Source: Pseudonocardia kujensis
GTDB taxonomy: Bacteria; Actinomycetota; Actinomycetes; Mycobacteriales; Pseudonocardiaceae
Length of the DNA: 64,000 bases
Direction of reading: 5' to 3'
Assembly (NCBI RefSeq): GCF_021283305.1
Contig: NZ_JAJSOK010000023.1
Coordinates: 1 to 64,000, forward strand
Below, piece after piece: positions 36,278 through 44,790 of the stretch; the stretch's first letter is position 1, and each line of letters opens with the position of its first letter. The position numbers and the translations under genes are program-made. The notes under the pieces are model-generated. The model ran no database searches. It was not told the origin of the DNA and saw only the letters and a program-made list of their open reading frames with translations.

Positions 36278-37063
36278 TCAGTAGTGGACGGCGCCGCGGT
36301 TCCCTCCCGCGACGACGACGGCGTCCCCGGTCACCCCGGCCGCTCTCGGGGAGCAGAGGAAGACGACGACCGCCGCGACCTCCTCCGGGGTGACGAGCCG
36401 ACGCAGGCTGGTGCCGGCGGCGAGGTCCGCCCGCACCTCCTCGGCGGTGTGCCCCGTGGCCGCGGTGCGGGCGGCGACCAGCGCGTGGACGCGCTCGGTC
36501 TCGACGAGGCCGGGGTGCACCACGGTGACCCCGACGCCCGCCGGACCGAGCTCGTCGGCCAGGTTGGCGGTCAGCGCGGCCACGGCGACGTTGCGGACGG
36601 TGCCGGGGATCGAGCCGGTGCGCCGGGCGTTGAGGCCGGAGACATTGACGATCCGGCCGCGGCCCTGCGCGGTCATGTGGGGCGCCACCGCCCGCGCGCA
36701 GCGCAGGTATCCCAGGACCTTGGTGTCGAGATCGCGGCGGACCTCGTCGTCGGTCAGGTCGGCCAGGGCGGGCGGCGCGGCGGTGGAGGGCTCGGCGGCG
36801 GCGTTGACCAGGACGTCGACCCCGCCCCAGGTCGCCACGACCTCGTCCACCATGGACCGTACGGCGGTGTCGTCGGTGGTGTCGGTGGGGATCGCGAGCA
36901 CCGAGCCGGACAGGCCGTCGGCCGCGGCGCGGAGCCTGCGGGGGTCCCGGGCGGCGAGGGCCACCCGTGCCCCTTCCTCGACCAGCCCGCGCGCCACGGC
37001 CAGGCCCAAGCCGCTCGATCCGCCCGTCACGATGACGCGGGCGCCGCGGAGATGCAGGTCCAC
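36278..37063 (-). CDS. SDR-family protein lacking the Tyr-Lys catalytic pair
   Basis: From GTG 37063 the 261-residue product keeps TGGSSGLGLAVARGL, a NAAAEPS segment at the NNAG position and NVSGLNARR. The site where YxxxK should stand reads GTVRN, so both Tyr and Lys are missing. Such SDR-like proteins occur in actinobacterial catabolic clusters. A different base or a non-redox role is possible. It starts 4 bp after the enoyl-CoA hydratase gene stops. Confidence 0.8.
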   Translation of the reverse strand: MDLHLRGARVIVTGGSSGLGLAVARGLVEEGARVALAARDPRRLRAAADGLSGSVLAIPTDTTDDTAVRSMVDEVVATWGGVDVLVNAAAEPSTAAPPALADLTDDEVRRDLDTKVLGYLRCARAVAPHMTAQGRGRIVNVSGLNARRTGSIPGTVRNVAVAALTANLADELGPAGVGVTVVHPGLVETERVHALVAARTAATGHTAEEVRADLAAGTSLRRLVTPEEVAAVVVFLCSPRAAGVTGDAVVVAGGNRGAVHY

Positions 37064-37067
37064 GGGC

Positions 37068-37700
37068 CTACGCCCCGGCCCGCAGCGCCGCCGCCGTCGC
37101 GACGACGGCCGCGCGGGGCGCGTCCCGCAGCCCGGCCAGGATCCGCTCGACGGCCCCCGTGACGTCGTCGGCACAGCGGTCCGCCAGCCCGTGGCGCACA
37201 GCCTCCTCCCCGCTCCAGGTCTCCCCGCCGTAGAGCAGCAGGGCGGCCACCCCGGGCCCCACCACCTGCACGAGCCGTTGCACGTGGACGGGCTCGTAGA
37301 CGATCCCGTGGCGCAGCGACGGGATGCCGAACCGCGATCGCGGTGTGCAGATTCGCAGGTCACACGCCAGGGCGAGGCTGGCGCCCGCGCCGAAGCAGGG
37401 GCCGTCGATCTCGGCGACCGTCGGCGGAGCGAGGTCGCGCAGCCGCAGCACCGTGGCCTCGGCCAGTTCCTGGACGCCGCCGACGTACTCGGGGTCCGGG
37501 ATCCGCAGCTCGCCCAGGTCCGCGCCCGCCGAGAAGCTCCCCGCGGCGCCCCGCAGCACGACGGCGACGACGTCCCTGGTCTCGAGCGAGTCGAGGTGCC
37601 CGCGCAGTGTCACCCACATCTCCGCGGTCAGGGCGTTCCGTTTGGCGGGTCGGTCGAGCGTCAGCCGAGCCACTCCGTCGGTGATCTCGAACCCGATCAC
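37068..37700 (-). CDS. Enoyl-CoA hydratase/isomerase family protein
   Basis: The 210-residue crotonase-fold protein has RPAKRNALTAEM, FSAGADLGEL and the oxyanion region DGPCFGAGASLALACDLRI, then FGIPSLRHGIVYEP. It is shorter than the usual 255-265 residues; the C-terminal trimerisation helices are reduced. GTG 37700 overlaps the CaiB stop (GTGA). It would hydrate or isomerise the CoA ester made by the CaiB transferase. Confidence 0.84.
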   Translation of the reverse strand: MIGFEITDGVARLTLDRPAKRNALTAEMWVTLRGHLDSLETRDVVAVVLRGAAGSFSAGADLGELRIPDPEYVGGVQELAEATVLRLRDLAPPTVAEIDGPCFGAGASLALACDLRICTPRSRFGIPSLRHGIVYEPVHVQRLVQVVGPGVAALLLYGGETWSGEEAVRHGLADRCADDVTGAVERILAGLRDAPRAAVVATAAALRAGA

Positions 37701-38875
37701 ACGCCCACCACGTGGTCCCGGCACAGGGCCTCGATGTCCCCGGCTCCGTACCCGATCTCCTGCAGCAGGGCCGCAGTGTCCTCCCCGACGGCCGGGGCCC
37801 TCCGATGGGCGCGCGGGGCGCCGTCGGCGACGAGCGGGGTGTTCACGATGCGCCGCTGGCCGAACCGCGCGACGTCGCTGGGGAACATCTCCCGCGCGGC
37901 GTACTGGGCGTCCGCGAGCATCCCGGGGACGTCGTTGACCGGTCCGCAGGGGACTCCCGCCTCGCGCAGCCGCTCGATCCACAGGTCGCGGGGTGCGGTG
38001 CCGAACCGCTCCTGCAGGAGGTCGGCGAGCTCCGCGCGATGGAGGAACCGGGCGTACTCGCCCTCGAACCGCGAGTCGCCGGAGAGGTCGATCCCGAGTA
38101 CGCCGCACAGGTCCTTCCAGGACCGTTCGGTCGCGCCGATCACGAGCGTCTCGCCGTCCTCGCAGGTGAAGGCCTCGTAGGGCGCGGTGAGGCGGTGCGC
38201 GGTCCCGAGCGGACCGGGTGCGGTGCCGCTCCCGACGAAGTCGGCGACCTCCCACACGGACCACCCGGCGATGGTGTCCGCGAGCGAGACGTCGATGTGT
38301 GCCCCGCCGTGCCCGGCGCGGGCGCGCAGCAGCGCCGCGAGCACCCCGATCGCACCCCACATCCCGGTCCCGAGGTCGCCGATCGGATAGCCGGCCTTGG
38401 CGAGCTCGCCGCTCGTGCTCCCGGTGACGCTCAGCAGACCCCCGTAGGCCTGTGCGACCAGGTCGATGCCCTTGGCGTCCCGCATCGGCCCGAACTGGCC
38501 GAACCCGGAGATCGAGCAGTAGACGAGATCCGGGCAGTCGTCCTTGAGGTCCTCGTAGGACAGGTTCTGGCGGGCGAGGGCACCGACCCGGAAGTTCTCG
38601 ACCAGGACGTCCGAGCGCGCGGCGAGGGCTCTCACGACGTCGCGTCCCCGCTCGGACTTGATGTCCACGGCGAGGCTGCGCTTGTTGCGGTGGATCAGGT
38701 CGAAGGGCAGCGGGGTCTGCTCCACCCCCACGAGACGTCGGCGGAGCGAGTCCCCCTCGACCGGCTCGACCTTGATCACCTCGGCGCCCAGGTCCGAGAG
38801 GATCGTCGTGCAGTAGGGGCCGGCGAGAGCACCGGTGACGTCCAGCACCCGGACCCCGCTCAGGAAGTCCCCCAT
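37697..38875 (-). CDS. CaiB/BaiF-family (class III) CoA-transferase
   Basis: The 392-residue protein has the family opening VRVLDVTGALAGPYCTTILSDLGAEVIKVE, NKRSLAVDIKSERGR, and the catalytic Asp region AKGIDLVAQAYGGL. These enzymes move CoA from a donor thioester to a carboxylic acid via an Asp-acyl intermediate. It directly follows the HSL esterase and precedes the enoyl-CoA hydratase, which fits activation of an acid to its CoA ester. Confidence 0.9.
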   Translation of the reverse strand: MGDFLSGVRVLDVTGALAGPYCTTILSDLGAEVIKVEPVEGDSLRRRLVGVEQTPLPFDLIHRNKRSLAVDIKSERGRDVVRALAARSDVLVENFRVGALARQNLSYEDLKDDCPDLVYCSISGFGQFGPMRDAKGIDLVAQAYGGLLSVTGSTSGELAKAGYPIGDLGTGMWGAIGVLAALLRARAGHGGAHIDVSLADTIAGWSVWEVADFVGSGTAPGPLGTAHRLTAPYEAFTCEDGETLVIGATERSWKDLCGVLGIDLSGDSRFEGEYARFLHRAELADLLQERFGTAPRDLWIERLREAGVPCGPVNDVPGMLADAQYAAREMFPSDVARFGQRRIVNTPLVADGAPRAHRRAPAVGEDTAALLQEIGYGAGDIEALCRDHVVGV

Positions 38876-39787
38876 CTACCGTTCTCCCAGCATGGTGCGC
38901 AGCACGGTGATCTCCTCTGTGCGTTGACGGTCGCTCACCGCGGCATCCGGGACCGCGAGCGAGCCGTGGTAGGTCCCCGGGAACAGGTGCAGTTCGACGG
39001 GGATCCCGGCCACCAGGAGGGCCCGGGCGAAGTCGATCGCCTCGTCCCGCAGCGGGTCGAACTCCGCCACCGAGACGCAGGTGCGGGGCAGTCCGGTGAG
39101 GTCGGCCGCCCGCGCGGGGGCGGCGTACGGCGACACCGCCGCACTGCCCGGCGTCACCGACCCGAGGTAGGCGGACCAGCAGATCTCCAGGTCGCGGCGG
39201 GTGAGCGCGGGGGTGTCGGTGAAGCGGCGGCTGCTGTCCGTCGTGAGCCGGTCGTCGATGACGGGAGAGACGAGGAACTGGCCGCGGACCGGCGGCCCGC
39301 CGCGGTCGCGGGCCAGCAGCACAGCGCCGGCCGCCAGCGCGCCACCGGCGCTCACGCCGTGCAGGACGATCGCGCCACCGAGGTGCCGGTGAACCCAGGC
39401 GAGGCCCGCGAAGACGTCCTCGACCGGCGTCGGGAAAGGGCATTCGGGGGCCAGCCGGTAGTCGACGGAGACCACCATCGCCCCCACCTCCCGTGCGATC
39501 TCCGCGTTCCGGAGATGGCCGGAGTCGAGGTCGCCGAGGATGAACCCGCCGCCGTGCACGTGGTAGATCACGCCCTCGCGCGCGCGGCGGTCCGGCCGGT
39601 ACACCCGCAGCCGGACGGCGTGACCGTCGGAGCTCGGGACGGTGTGCTCGACGACCGTCACGCCCTCGGGCACCCCGGGATCGTGGCTCGCGGTGATCCG
39701 CCGCGCCTCCGCGACGTTCGTCCGGTCGATGCGGGGCAGCGCGGCGGCGGCCGCCCGCAACTCGTGGTCCAGCGCGTACGAGCTCAC
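38876..39787 (-). CDS. HSL-family alpha/beta-hydrolase (esterase)
   Basis: From GTG 39787 the 303-residue esterase has VHGGGFILGD (oxyanion), GVSAGGALAAG (nucleophile Ser), EFDPLRDEAIDF (acid) and GTYHGS (His). All catalytic residues are present, unlike several other hydrolases in the window. It overlaps the CRP-regulator stop (GTGA) and abuts the CaiB gene. It may free an acid that CaiB then activates. Confidence 0.87.
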   Translation of the reverse strand: MSSYALDHELRAAAAALPRIDRTNVAEARRITASHDPGVPEGVTVVEHTVPSSDGHAVRLRVYRPDRRAREGVIYHVHGGGFILGDLDSGHLRNAEIAREVGAMVVSVDYRLAPECPFPTPVEDVFAGLAWVHRHLGGAIVLHGVSAGGALAAGAVLLARDRGGPPVRGQFLVSPVIDDRLTTDSSRRFTDTPALTRRDLEICWSAYLGSVTPGSAAVSPYAAPARAADLTGLPRTCVSVAEFDPLRDEAIDFARALLVAGIPVELHLFPGTYHGSLAVPDAAVSDRQRTEEITVLRTMLGER

Positions 39788-40482
39788 CCCGGCCCCCCGT
39801 CCCGCGTCCAGCCCCCCAGCGGGCTCGACGCCAGCGACCGCAGCAGGCCCGGGTCCTCGATCCAGATCTGCCGCCGCGAGCGGCGGATCGCCCCGGTGTC
39901 CCCCAGCTTCTTCAGCGCCCGGGCCACGACCTCCCGCACCGAGCCGATCGCGTTGGCCAGCTCGGTCTGGTCCGTCTGCACGAGCAGGCCCTCGGCGGTC
40001 GGGTTCGCCATCTCCAGGAGGTGCCTGCTCACCCGCTGCTGCACGGACCCGAACAGGTTGTCCTCGTAGTAGGCCACCGTCTCGTAGGTGGACTCGGCCA
40101 GGTAGACGGCCACCTGGTAGCTCAGCTCCGGGTGCTTGTGCATGAGGCGCCGGAAGGTGGCCGGGTTCAGCACCGACACCTCGCTCGTCGTGACCGCGTG
40201 CAACGACGCCGGCGCACCGTCGGTGAGCATGGCGGGCACGGCGGTGATCTGCCCGACGGTCATGTACCGGGTGGTGACCTCGCGCCCGTCCCAGGACGTG
40301 ATGGCCGCCCGGATCCGGCCACTGTGGATCAGCGCCACGCGGTAGTCCTCGTTCGCCCTGCAGACGACCGCTCCGGCGGGATAGCACACGACCCGGCTGT
40401 CGCCGAGCAGCGCGTCCCTGATCTCGGTGTCCTGACCGGCCAGGAAGCTCTTCGACCACGCCTCCAGCGCCCGCGGGTTCAT
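39784..40482 (-). CDS. CRP/FNR-family transcriptional regulator
   Basis: The 232-residue protein has an N-terminal cyclic-nucleotide-binding-type beta-roll (YPAGAVVCRANED...HSGRIRAAI...TRYMTVGQITAVPAML) and a C-terminal winged helix (TDQTELANAIGSVREVVARALKKLGDTGAIRRSRRQIWI). It has no FNR-type cysteine cluster. It is the likely reader of the TGTGACCTGGATCCGG sites found before neighbouring operons. Its ligand is unknown. Confidence 0.86.
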   Translation of the reverse strand: MNPRALEAWSKSFLAGQDTEIRDALLGDSRVVCYPAGAVVCRANEDYRVALIHSGRIRAAITSWDGREVTTRYMTVGQITAVPAMLTDGAPASLHAVTTSEVSVLNPATFRRLMHKHPELSYQVAVYLAESTYETVAYYEDNLFGSVQQRVSRHLLEMANPTAEGLLVQTDQTELANAIGSVREVVARALKKLGDTGAIRRSRRQIWIEDPGLLRSLASSPLGGWTRDGGPG

Positions 40483-40528
40483 CGCACACCTCGCCTCGTC
40501 CCCAGGGATCCTCCCGACGAGGACGCCG

Positions 40529-41449
40529 CTACCCAGCAAGAGACTCGGTCCCCTCGAGGTCGAATTGCAAGACGGCCCTGGACCGCGGGTCCCGTTCCGG
40601 CCAGGCGCCCGCCTGCACAAGGCCCTGGAACCAGCGGACGAGGTCGGTGAAGCGCCGCGGGTCCTCCAGGTTCGGCACGTGCCCGCTGTTCGGGAGCACG
40701 GCCAGCCCGCAGGCGGGAACGGTCCGCTTGAGCAGCAGGCCCGTCGAGAGGCAGGCCTCGTCCTCGTCCCCGACCACGACGAGCAGCGGCACCGGGAGCC
40801 GGGCGAGGTCGTCGACGAGGTCGTGCAGGGAGGGCCGCCGGCCCTGGACCTCGACGATCGTGTTCGCCAGTCCCTCGACGGAGTGCTCGGCGAACTGCGC
40901 GACCATCTCGTCCCACGCCGCCGGGTCGGCCGCTCTGAGCTGCACGCGGCTGGGCCCCTCGGCCATCCGCCGCCCCACGAAGTCCGCCCCGCGAGCGCGC
41001 AGTTCGGCGGCCACGATCTCGGTCTCGGCCAGGTACGCCGGGCGCGTCGCCGGGTCGGAGCCCGACCCGACGCTCGCGGCGAGGATCGAGCGCACCCGGT
41101 CCCGGTGGCGCAGCCCCAGCTGCAGGGCCGTGTAGCCGCCCATCGACAGCCCCACAACGTGGGCGCTCTCCAGCCCGAGCGCGTCGAGCACGGCCACGAC
41201 GTCGTCGACGGCGCGCTCCCAGGAGTACGCCGCCGGATCGGCGGGCACCTCCGAGGGCAGGTAGCCGCGCGCCGCGATGGTCACGCAACGGTGGTCGGCC
41301 GCAAGGTCCGCGACCTGCCCGGCCCAGCTGCGCTGGTCCCCCGCGTACTCGTGGAGGAACACGACCGGGGCGCCCCGCCCGGTCTCGGCCACCGCCAGCC
41401 GCACACCGTCAGTGGTGACGACCGTCCGCCGCTGCTCTGCTGCATCCAC
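40529..41449 (-). CDS. Alpha/beta-hydrolase (enol-lactonase/haloperoxidase-like)
   Basis: The 306-residue enzyme from GTG 41449 (AAGGGG upstream) has VVFLHEYAGDQRSW, the nucleophile elbow VGLSMGGYTA and NSGHVPNLEDPRRF with the catalytic His. It resembles 3-oxoadipate enol-lactonase-type proteins with an intact Ser. It sits between the CRP regulator and the F420-type LLM enzyme on the same strand. A TGTGACC site at 41504 lies before it. Confidence 0.85.
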   Translation of the reverse strand: MDAAEQRRTVVTTDGVRLAVAETGRGAPVVFLHEYAGDQRSWAGQVADLAADHRCVTIAARGYLPSEVPADPAAYSWERAVDDVVAVLDALGLESAHVVGLSMGGYTALQLGLRHRDRVRSILAASVGSGSDPATRPAYLAETEIVAAELRARGADFVGRRMAEGPSRVQLRAADPAAWDEMVAQFAEHSVEGLANTIVEVQGRRPSLHDLVDDLARLPVPLLVVVGDEDEACLSTGLLLKRTVPACGLAVLPNSGHVPNLEDPRRFTDLVRWFQGLVQAGAWPERDPRSRAVLQFDLEGTESLAG

Positions 41450-41519
41450 GTCGATGCCCCTTCCTGGTCGACACCCATGCTCGCCGGGTCCCGCGGCCGG
41501 GTCTGTGACCCGAGTGCGG

Positions 41520-42386
41520 TCAGAAGGCCGCTGCTGCGGGGATGACCCGTTCGCCGAACAGCTCCAGGGGCGCGATCCCGGTCGCCCCCGCGACACGGGT
41601 GTGCGCGTGCGCGAAGCCCAGTCCCGCAAGCCGTTCCAGCTCCGTGAGCAGCGCGTCGACGTGCTCGCCGCCCGGTCCGGGATCCATCGGCAGGACGACG
41701 GTCTTCTCGATCTCGTCGTAGTCCCGCCCCACGGCCGCGCAGTGCTCGCGGAGCACGTCCAGCTTCCGCCCGAGTTCCGGCGAGGCGAACAGGTTGCAGG
41801 CGTCCGCATACTGCGCGACGAGGCGCAGCGTCCGCCGCTCACCCCCGCCCGCCACCAGGATCGGGGGGCGACGGAGGGGTTGCGGCACGTTGAGCGTCCG
41901 CTCGAGGGTGTAGTGCCGACCCGAGTAGGGCTTGTCCTCGTCCGACCACATCTGCAGGCAGATCTGCAGCGTCTCCTCCAGCCGGTCGAACCGCTCGGCC
42001 GTCGGTGGGAAGGGCAGGCCCAACCCGCGCGCCTCCTCGGCGTACCAGCCCGCGCCGACGCCCAGCCAGGCCCGCCCGCCGCTCAGCACGTCCAACGTCG
42101 TCACGCACTTGGCGAGCAGCGCGGGCTGGCGGAACATCACCGCGCTGACCCAGGTCAGCAGCTCCACCCGGGACGTGCAGGCCGCGAGGTAACCCAACGT
42201 CGTGTACGCCTCGAGCATCTCGCTCTCCGCGGACCCGTTCGCCGGGATCTGCCAGAGGTGGTCCGCCACCGCGAGCCGCGCGAACCCTGCGTCCTCGGCG
42301 GCCACGGCCACCCTCCGCAGGTCCGCCGCGAGCGCGGGCGGACCGCCGGGAACGGTGAAGTCCGAGACCTGCAGACCGATCTTCAT
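41520..42386 (-). CDS. LLM-class oxidoreductase, probably F420-dependent
   Basis: The 288-residue TIM-barrel protein begins MKIGLQVSDFTVPGG and has FARLAVADHLWQIP, LDVLSGGRAWLGVGAGWYAEE and PPILVAGGGERRTLRLVAQYADACNLF. These are hallmarks of the F420-dependent LLM subgroup of actinobacteria. The 16-bp motif TGTGACCTGGATCCGG lies 66 bp upstream of its start. It is probably a reductase or dehydrogenase step of the CRP-linked pathway. Confidence 0.87.
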   Translation of the reverse strand: MKIGLQVSDFTVPGGPPALAADLRRVAVAAEDAGFARLAVADHLWQIPANGSAESEMLEAYTTLGYLAACTSRVELLTWVSAVMFRQPALLAKCVTTLDVLSGGRAWLGVGAGWYAEEARGLGLPFPPTAERFDRLEETLQICLQMWSDEDKPYSGRHYTLERTLNVPQPLRRPPILVAGGGERRTLRLVAQYADACNLFASPELGRKLDVLREHCAAVGRDYDEIEKTVVLPMDPGPGGEHVDALLTELERLAGLGFAHAHTRVAGATGIAPLELFGERVIPAAAAF

Positions 42387-42451
42387 GGGCGACGCTGCCT
42401 CCCCTTCGGCGACTGACCGAACGCATCCTCCCTGCTCGAGGCCGCAGAGAA

Positions 42452-42467
42452 TGTGACCTGGATCCGG
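42452..42467 (+). promoter_or_regulatory. 16-bp conserved site upstream of F420-type LLM gene (copy 2)
   Basis: TGTGACCTGGATCCGG here is identical to the copy at 35452-35467 and sits at about the same distance from the next minus-strand start. The remaining sequence of 42387-42678 shows no supported gene. Confidence 0.5.
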
Positions 42468-42678
42468 AGACTCACCACGACCGGGTGCGCGTGCAGGGGA
42501 GGGTTCGCCCGCTCGCAGGCAGCCCGACGCTCACGGCTGCGCAGCGTGAACGGTGCCTCCTACCAGAGACAACGCTGAGGTGATACCGCTCTCCCGCCTC
42601 CGCAACTCGCACCACGCGCAGGGTTTCGCACCACGAGTGGCTCCACGCCGGTCAGAGGCCCGCTGGTGCTCGTCTCCT

Positions 42679-43866
42679 TCACACCTGAACCTGAGGTCGT
42701 GGTCGGCCAGGGCCCACACGCCCGCGCCCCGTCCTTCCGGGGTCGTGGGAGAGACCGGCGAGCGCGCTCATCACGGAGGCGCCGGGATTGCCTTCGTCGC
42801 CCACGTCGGCCGTCCCGACACGGTCCGCGATCCTCCTGCCGATCTCGGCGGTGCTCACTCCCATTCCTGGACCCGCGAGGGTCGGCAGCTCGGCGAGGAC
42901 GGACGCGACGGCTGCTTCGAGCGCGAGTGCTGCCTCCGACTCGCCCAGGGTGGACAGACACATCGCCGCCGACAGGACCGCCGCTGCCGGGTTCGCCCAT
43001 CCCCTACCGGCGATGTCCGGTGCAGACCCGTGGACCGGCTCGAACATGCTCGGGGCGCTCCCGGACGGGTTGTGGTTGGCACTCGCCGCGACGCCCAGGC
43101 CACCCTGGAGGACGGCCCCGAGGTCGCTGATGATGTCGCCGAAGAGGTTGTCGGTGACGACGACGTCGAAACGTCCGGGGTCCAGCAGAAGGTGCTGGCA
43201 CATGGCGTCGGCATGGACGTAGTCGTGGGCCACGCGGGGGTGGCGGACGCCGACCTCCTCCACGATGTCGTTCCAGATCCGCCCGGCGTGGGTGAGGACG
43301 TTCTTCTTGTGGCAGAGCGTGAGCCGTCCTCGGCGGGCCGCTGCGAGGCGGAAGGCGAACTCCACGGCCTCCGTGGTCGCGGCCGCGGTCGTGACCGAGT
43401 TCTGGGTCGCGACGGCCTCGGCGGTGCCCGCGTGCATCGTCGTGCCACCGCCGGTGTACGGGCCCTCGGTGTTCTCCCTGATGATCACGACGTCGCAGTT
43501 CTCGGGTCGCACACCGGTCACCGGACTCTGCACCCCCGGGTACAGCCGGACCGGACGGATGTTGACCGACTGGCGGAACGCGACGCGCAGCGCCACGACG
43601 AGGCCGTGCTCGAGGATGCCCGGAGTCACTCGCGGATCTCCGACCGCCCCGAGCAGGATCGCATCGTGCCGGCGGAGCCGGGCGATGGTCTCCTCGTCGA
43701 GCACGACACCGGTCTCGAGGTATTTCTCGGCACCCAGTTCGTACTCCGTGGTGCTGATGGAGAACCCGAAGCGGCGTTCAGCGGCGCGTACACCGTCCAA
43801 CGCTGCGGCGACGACATCGGGTCCGATGCCGTCGCCGCCGATGACGGCGAGACTGTGAACACGCAT
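42679..43866 (-). CDS. Isocitrate/isopropylmalate dehydrogenase family protein
   Basis: The 395-residue protein from ATG 43866 has GGDGIGPDVV, IRENTEGPYTGGG, KKNVLTHAGRIW (catalytic Lys region) and VVTDNLFGDIISDLGA. This fits NAD-dependent beta-decarboxylating dehydrogenases of 3-isopropylmalate, tartrate or D-malate. Leucine-biosynthesis neighbours are absent and the gene sits with a hydroxyacyl-CoA dehydrogenase and a CitE-like lyase. A catabolic 2-hydroxyacid role is therefore more likely than LeuB. A rather long extra tail follows the usual end. Confidence 0.87.
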   Translation of the reverse strand: MRVHSLAVIGGDGIGPDVVAAALDGVRAAERRFGFSISTTEYELGAEKYLETGVVLDEETIARLRRHDAILLGAVGDPRVTPGILEHGLVVALRVAFRQSVNIRPVRLYPGVQSPVTGVRPENCDVVIIRENTEGPYTGGGTTMHAGTAEAVATQNSVTTAAATTEAVEFAFRLAAARRGRLTLCHKKNVLTHAGRIWNDIVEEVGVRHPRVAHDYVHADAMCQHLLLDPGRFDVVVTDNLFGDIISDLGAVLQGGLGVAASANHNPSGSAPSMFEPVHGSAPDIAGRGWANPAAAVLSAAMCLSTLGESEAALALEAAVASVLAELPTLAGPGMGVSTAEIGRRIADRVGTADVGDEGNPGASVMSALAGLSHDPGRTGRGRVGPGRPRPQVQV

Positions 43867-43907
43867 GAACGTCCCTTCCTCGGTTCTCTCTGCGGCGCCG
43901 CGATCGC

Positions 43908-44765
43908 CTACCCAGCGACCGGCTCGTAGGTGTAGAAGCCACGTCCGCTCTTTCGACCGAGGAGGCCGGCCTCGACCATCCGGGCGAGCAGCGGCGGCGG
44001 GGCGTACAGCGGCTCCTTGAACTCCGCGTAGAGCGAGTCGGCGATGGCCTCGGTGGTGTCGAGCCCGATCAGATCCGCCAGCCGGAGCGGGCCCTGCGGA
44101 TGCGCGCATCCGCGCACGAGGCCCTCGTCGATGTCCTCTGCGCTGGCGAAACCGGACTCCAACATGCGGATCGCCGAGAGGACGAACGGGACGATCAAGG
44201 CGTTGACCACGAATCCCGCGCGGTCCTGGCAGTCGATCGCCTTCTTCCCGAGGGTGTCCTCGACGAAGCCCCGGGCGAGTGCCACGGTGTCGGTCGAGGT
44301 CAGCAGGCTGGGCACGAGCTCGACGAGCGAGAGGACCGGGACCGGGTTGAAGAAGTGCACCCCGAGGACCTGCTCCGGCCGTCGGGTCGCCACCGCGAGC
44401 TTCATGATGGGGATCGACGAGGTGTTGGACGCGAGCACCGCCGTGTCGCTCTTCACGATCCTGTCCAGGTCGCCGAACAGGCGGACCTTGGCCTTCTCCG
44501 ACTCCGCGATGGCCTCGACGACGAGGGTGCGGTCGGCGAGGGCCTCGAGGTCGGTGCTGACGGTGATTCGGTCCAGCACCTCGTCGGCGGAGCCGATCCT
44601 TCCCCGTTTCTCGGCCCGGCGGAGCGAGGACTCGATGCGTCCCAGCCCGGCGCGGGCGCGATCGTCGTCGGACTCCACGACGGTGACCGGACACTCGGCC
44701 CGGGCGGCGACTTCGGCGATGCCGGCCCCCATGAGACCGCAGCCGACCACTCCGACATCGTGCAT
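43908..44765 (-). CDS. 3-hydroxyacyl-CoA dehydrogenase
   Basis: The 285-residue protein has the NAD loop VGVVGCGLMGAGIAEVAA, EAIAESEKAKVRLF, ASNTSSIPI, HFFNPVPVLSLVE and a C-terminal FYTYEP end. All are signatures of the 3-hydroxybutyryl-CoA dehydrogenase type. The catalytic His is in GVHFFNP. It is 41 bp upstream of the isopropylmalate-type gene on the same strand and oxidises a 3-hydroxyacyl-CoA. Confidence 0.9.
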   Translation of the reverse strand: MHDVGVVGCGLMGAGIAEVAARAECPVTVVESDDDRARAGLGRIESSLRRAEKRGRIGSADEVLDRITVSTDLEALADRTLVVEAIAESEKAKVRLFGDLDRIVKSDTAVLASNTSSIPIMKLAVATRRPEQVLGVHFFNPVPVLSLVELVPSLLTSTDTVALARGFVEDTLGKKAIDCQDRAGFVVNALIVPFVLSAIRMLESGFASAEDIDEGLVRGCAHPQGPLRLADLIGLDTTEAIADSLYAEFKEPLYAPPPLLARMVEAGLLGRKSGRGFYTYEPVAG

Positions 44766-44790
44766 GGATCGTCTCCTCTGGCGTGGTCGG

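Noticed and set aside
42553-43929. A plus-strand frame over the isopropylmalate-type dehydrogenase gene.
   Set aside because: It is antisense to a complete enzyme with intact motifs and lacks protein-like composition.
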